From Bombus terrestris (lineage: Eukaryota > Arthropoda > Insecta > Hymenoptera > Apidae): DNA of 64,000 nucleotides. The notes under the pieces are model-generated. The model was not told where the DNA came from and searched no databases. It was given only the letters and a program-made list of their open reading frames with translations. Below are positions 60,982 through 64,000 of this stretch, piece after piece. The stretch lies in assembly GCF_910591885.1 (NCBI RefSeq), contig NC_063275.1, positions 1,178,001-1,242,000 of the forward strand. The letters are read 5' to 3'. Positions within the stretch are counted from its first letter, which is position 1; each line of letters begins with the position of its first letter. The position numbers and the translations under genes are program-made.

Positions 60982-63192
60982 ATATTTATATATAATTTCA
61001 TATGTAACTATGGCTAATAGTAAATTAATTAATAAGACCAGATTTGATGTGTAGCTGACAGAGATGAAGAGAGAAGAGGGAAATTGTGATGGAACGAGAA
61101 CAAATAACGAGAGGCTTAATTTTAGACAAAATGTATTACACGCATATGAAAATGAGAAGACACAAATAGTAGCTTTATTTCTTGCTATTTCCAACGATTA
61201 TCGATGGATTATTTGGAAATTTAAAGGATAGAGAAATTGTAAGCATCCGAAGAGGGTATAAAGAGACAATACGAATTTTTAAACAAAAAGACAAACAAAA
61301 GATCGTCTGGTAGATGATAAAAGAAGTGTTCTCGTTTAATTTGATAAAGTAACGCTATTTCTCCTAGATAATCATTCAAGATGGATCGTTCATGGTGTAA
61401 AACGCTTTTCCCATCTCTTCTTTCAACATTTTCATAGCATATCGAGAAATCGACTGGCTGGAAAGTTTGCAAAGCTGCGAATCGAAAACTAGAACGTGGC
61501 TTCCCCGTTTATCCTCCGTCGAGAATTAAAGGGAGCTCGTTTCCACGAAATCATTGCCGCGTTTCCGATACACTTCAACGCAGGAAATTGCTGTTTCCGG
61601 AAGCATATCGTCACTGTGCTTGGTCGTTCGACGTGAATGGCTGTCGTTGAATAAAAACAGTATCTCCATTATACGCGTGGTTAACAGTAACTCGTTTTCC
61701 TTACGGAACAACGTGATTTGTGAAAATGCGACTGAACGATGTGACGTATAAAAATGGTAACGCAGGATAAACTGCACGATGTTGTTACTATATCGTCCTT
61801 TACATATCGCAACACTTCTACCAAAGTGATGCAGCTCGAAAAATGTACGTGAAAAAGTTACATGCATCTTTTTATTTTTGTAAATTTATAGATAAATTTG
61901 ATTAACAAAACAGCGCGCTGTCATATTTGGGAACAGCCGTTTGCGTTTTCACGTTACGATTTGATGAAGTCGGAGAAAGCTTCCGGAAGCTCTGGTTAGA
62001 AAATCCTACAATTTGACGAAGATTTATTCAAATATATATTTGTATATACAGTGAGAATCGTTTTGTTCTTGAATTGTTCTATTATTAAATAATCAATCTG
62101 TAAATTATTAATTAACTCAATAATTCCTATAGCATTTCTTACACACGAAACACGAAAGAAAATTGATGAATAATACTACAGAATATTACGTGATAAAGGA
62201 AATAGGAAACAGGGTTACGTATCTTGTCGGATGATAAATAATCGCGTAATTAATTAACGTGTGCTCTTTCAAACGAATTTTAGCTGACGTTGTGGCAAAT
62301 CCACTGTGTATAATAATCGAGAATCGACGCTTTCGTGCCGCGCATAGTTCGCGGATAATTGATACGCCGTCAAGTTTCCTGGTGGCATTATGTATTCGCG
62401 CGTTCGCCAGCTAGAAACCCCATTTTCGGCCCAAGTTAATTACACACCGACCGACTGCTCCTGGAATTTATCGAAAATTAGTCCTTCCGCTGGCGTACGA
62501 TACGACTTAGTCCCATGTTCAAGCTGCCATGCCGCGATCTCGTTGATCGAGCCACGATAATGACTCTGCAGATTGCACCTTTATCACAGGGAAAAATGAT
62601 TTCCAGGTTGAAATGTAGGCGCTGGACGAGAACGTTTATTAAATAGCAGATCGATGCATGTGATGCAGTTTGAGTAAAAGTTTCATGGTAGTAACGTGTA
62701 GATTTGCAATCTTTTTCAATGATCAAATTCCCTTTGCGTTGTTCTAGATGGAATAGAAATCATTAACTTACAGATTTGAGAGTTCAAAGTTCCAAATTTT
62801 GGAGATTGAAATTTCCAAAATTCAGAAATATCAGCGATACAAATTTCAGAAGATGAAGAATTTAAATTTCCATCGTTGCAAAATTCAAAAATCCCATTTT
62901 TTCCAATTTTAATGCTATCTAAATACTTGTCTGATCTCTTAGGTATCATTAATGTTTGTGTACATCATTATTTATCATAATGTCCCACTTCAAAGAGAAC
63001 TCCACATCTAATATTTAATTTTCTTAGTCCTCGAAGCCATTGAGTATTGTTTAACACTAAATTAATTTCAAAGGCCTGTCAGCCTCATAGTCTTTTCTAG
63101 GAACGTGCCTTGCACAGATGGTGCAGCCAGTTTTTCCTAATTACATAAATACCCATAGGCTCATGGTTCCGCAACTCTTTTTTAAAGTAACG
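60982..63192. other. Non-coding stretch with possible regulatory block
   Basis: A/T-rich with short frames. Both strands are open over 61526-61867 without a domain. The mixed block 62280-62480 has GC-rich words around GGATAATTGATACG and CAAGTTAATTACACACC, homeodomain-type cores. Loose inverted 15-bp-family words lie at 62768-62900. Confidence 0.4.
62768..62900 (-). repeat. Degenerate ~15-bp array, inverted orientation
   Basis: Words such as GAGAGTTCAAAGTTCCAAAT, GATTGAAATTTCCAAAATTC and GAATTTAAATTTCC repeat at about 15-16-base steps. They read as GGAAATTT- and GAATTT-type units on the minus strand, matching the dispersed 15-bp family. Boundaries are approximate. Confidence 0.35.
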
Positions 63193-63811
63193 CTAACCGT
63201 TTGAGCCTCAGGGATCTTTGAAAAAACAGGGTCGAAAAGTCCCGAACAGCGCGATGGCGCTTGTTTTAATCGATTGCAATGAGAAACAAGCGGCGCAATA
63301 GCGCTCGTCATATTTGTTATTTTTATGAAATACATCTATGCAATGTTGTAATATTTTTGGAAATCAGACGATCGATTCGTGAAACTCAAGAATCGATTTT
63401 TTAAGTCTTCTTTCGTATCTCCTAAAAACTCTCTGCTTCTAATCTCTCTTCTGTATCTCCTTCTAACTCTTAACTTGCTTTCCTTCTTTTTTGTTCAATC
63501 TTCGCTTCTTGAAATCCTGTTTTATCCTCTCTCCTAAGTCCCGGTCCTTCTCTATTTATATTGTTCGATCGACTCCCAGTAAACACAAGGAAAGTCAAAC
63601 CGTCTTTTGTTCTAAATTCTATAGAATTTGTATCTGTATTATGTGTATTATTAGTTTATAAATATTTCAAGTTGAATTCAATCAAAATTATTGAAAAGAT
63701 AACAATGAAATATAAAATACCCTGAGTCGTGCGTAGCGTTCAAATGTACTGGCACTTTTCGACACAAAATCTAAATAGCGCGATTGCGTTGCTTGTGACT
63801 CAAACGGTTAA
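63193..63811. mobile_element. Probable TTAA-type MITE, 619 bp
   Basis: The left end CTAACCGTTTGAGCCTCAGG (63193-63212) and the right end, read on the minus strand, TTAACCGTTTGAGTCACAAG (63811-63792) match perfectly over TAACCGTTTGAG. Further inside, both arms carry GTCGAAAAGTSCC about 45 bases from the edge, so the terminal repeat is long but imperfect. The left target site has changed from TTAA to CTAA. Near the left end are the GC-rich words GCGCGATGGCGC and GCGCAATAGCGC. There is no transposase. Best class is a piggyBac-type MITE. Confidence 0.55.
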
Positions 63812-64000
63812 ATATATTTCTCTTATACATTCATCCACGCATTTCCTCTCTCTATTCCGAGGTAAAACCTCAATAATTAAGTACTCTGTCTTGTACGTTT
63901 TCAAATTTGTTTCACACTTCAATTTCATACTTCAATACTATTGAGATATGTATAAATTTGTGTGCTAGACTAGATTGACCGCGTAGTAATGACACGCGTA
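63812..64000. other. AT-rich window edge
   Basis: Nothing recognised. The sequence ends in mixed non-coding DNA. Confidence 0.6.

Noticed and set aside
1..64000. CRISPR array, bacterial operon, riboswitch or ribosome-binding sites
   Set aside because: There is no regularly spaced identical repeat set, and composition and elements are those of an insect nuclear genome.

Overview
The window looks like AT-rich, non-coding nuclear DNA of an insect, most likely a hymenopteran and plausibly a bee. That assignment is an inference from three things: the composition (A/T-rich background broken by CpG-containing GC-richer islands), the mix of small mariner-type and TTAA-flanked (piggyBac-type) non-autonomous elements, and low-copy jockey-like LINE relics. 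Nothing resembles bacterial gene organisation. I found no open reading frame that I can assign to a host protein family. The longest frames (about 115-190 codons) have no recognisable domains and look like chance ORFs, so the window is best read as intergenic or long-intron sequence.

What can be supported is mainly a layered record of mobile elements. From left to right these are: a tRNA-derived SINE-like element at 1675-1918, with a second copy at 28878-29109; an unclassified repeat at 1939-2160, with a second copy at 20431-20665; a 102-bp near-palindromic TTAA element at 3211-3312; a minimal mariner remnant at 10547-10620; a TTAA-flanked repeat at 12675-13448, with an inverted copy at 48896-49543; a degenerate ~77-bp tandem array at 14712-15080 that runs into a mariner end; a ~1-kb solo LTR at 16960-17971; and a 36-bp in-frame minisatellite at 20740-20866. 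Then come two copies of one piggyBac-like MITE (26233-26583 and 30526-30859); three copies of a ~200-bp mariner-derived MITE (35390-35598, 54821-55019, 60424-60981); a ~62-bp tandem array at 44291-44545; and a second minimal mariner remnant at 51370-51426. The right side holds further TTAA elements (53515-53751, 55872-56106, 63193-63811), a clean 15-bp minisatellite at 57463-57685, a 5'-truncated jockey-like LINE with the FADD reverse-transcriptase motif (58793-59669), and a second LINE 3' end nested inside a mariner MITE (60573-60912).

Between these are GC-richer islands (for example 18700-19100, 40080-40330, 45780-46440, 53980-54210, 62330-62480) that carry AT-core homeodomain-like words in GC-rich surroundings. 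They could be conserved cis-regulatory elements of a distant developmental gene, but conservation cannot be judged from one sequence. The best hidden structures are the twin palindromes inside the 55872-56106 element, the LINE-in-MITE nesting with recognisable target-site duplications, the two SINE-like copies with consistent ends and A/B boxes, and a dispersed family of ~15-bp GAAATTTGA-type arrays.
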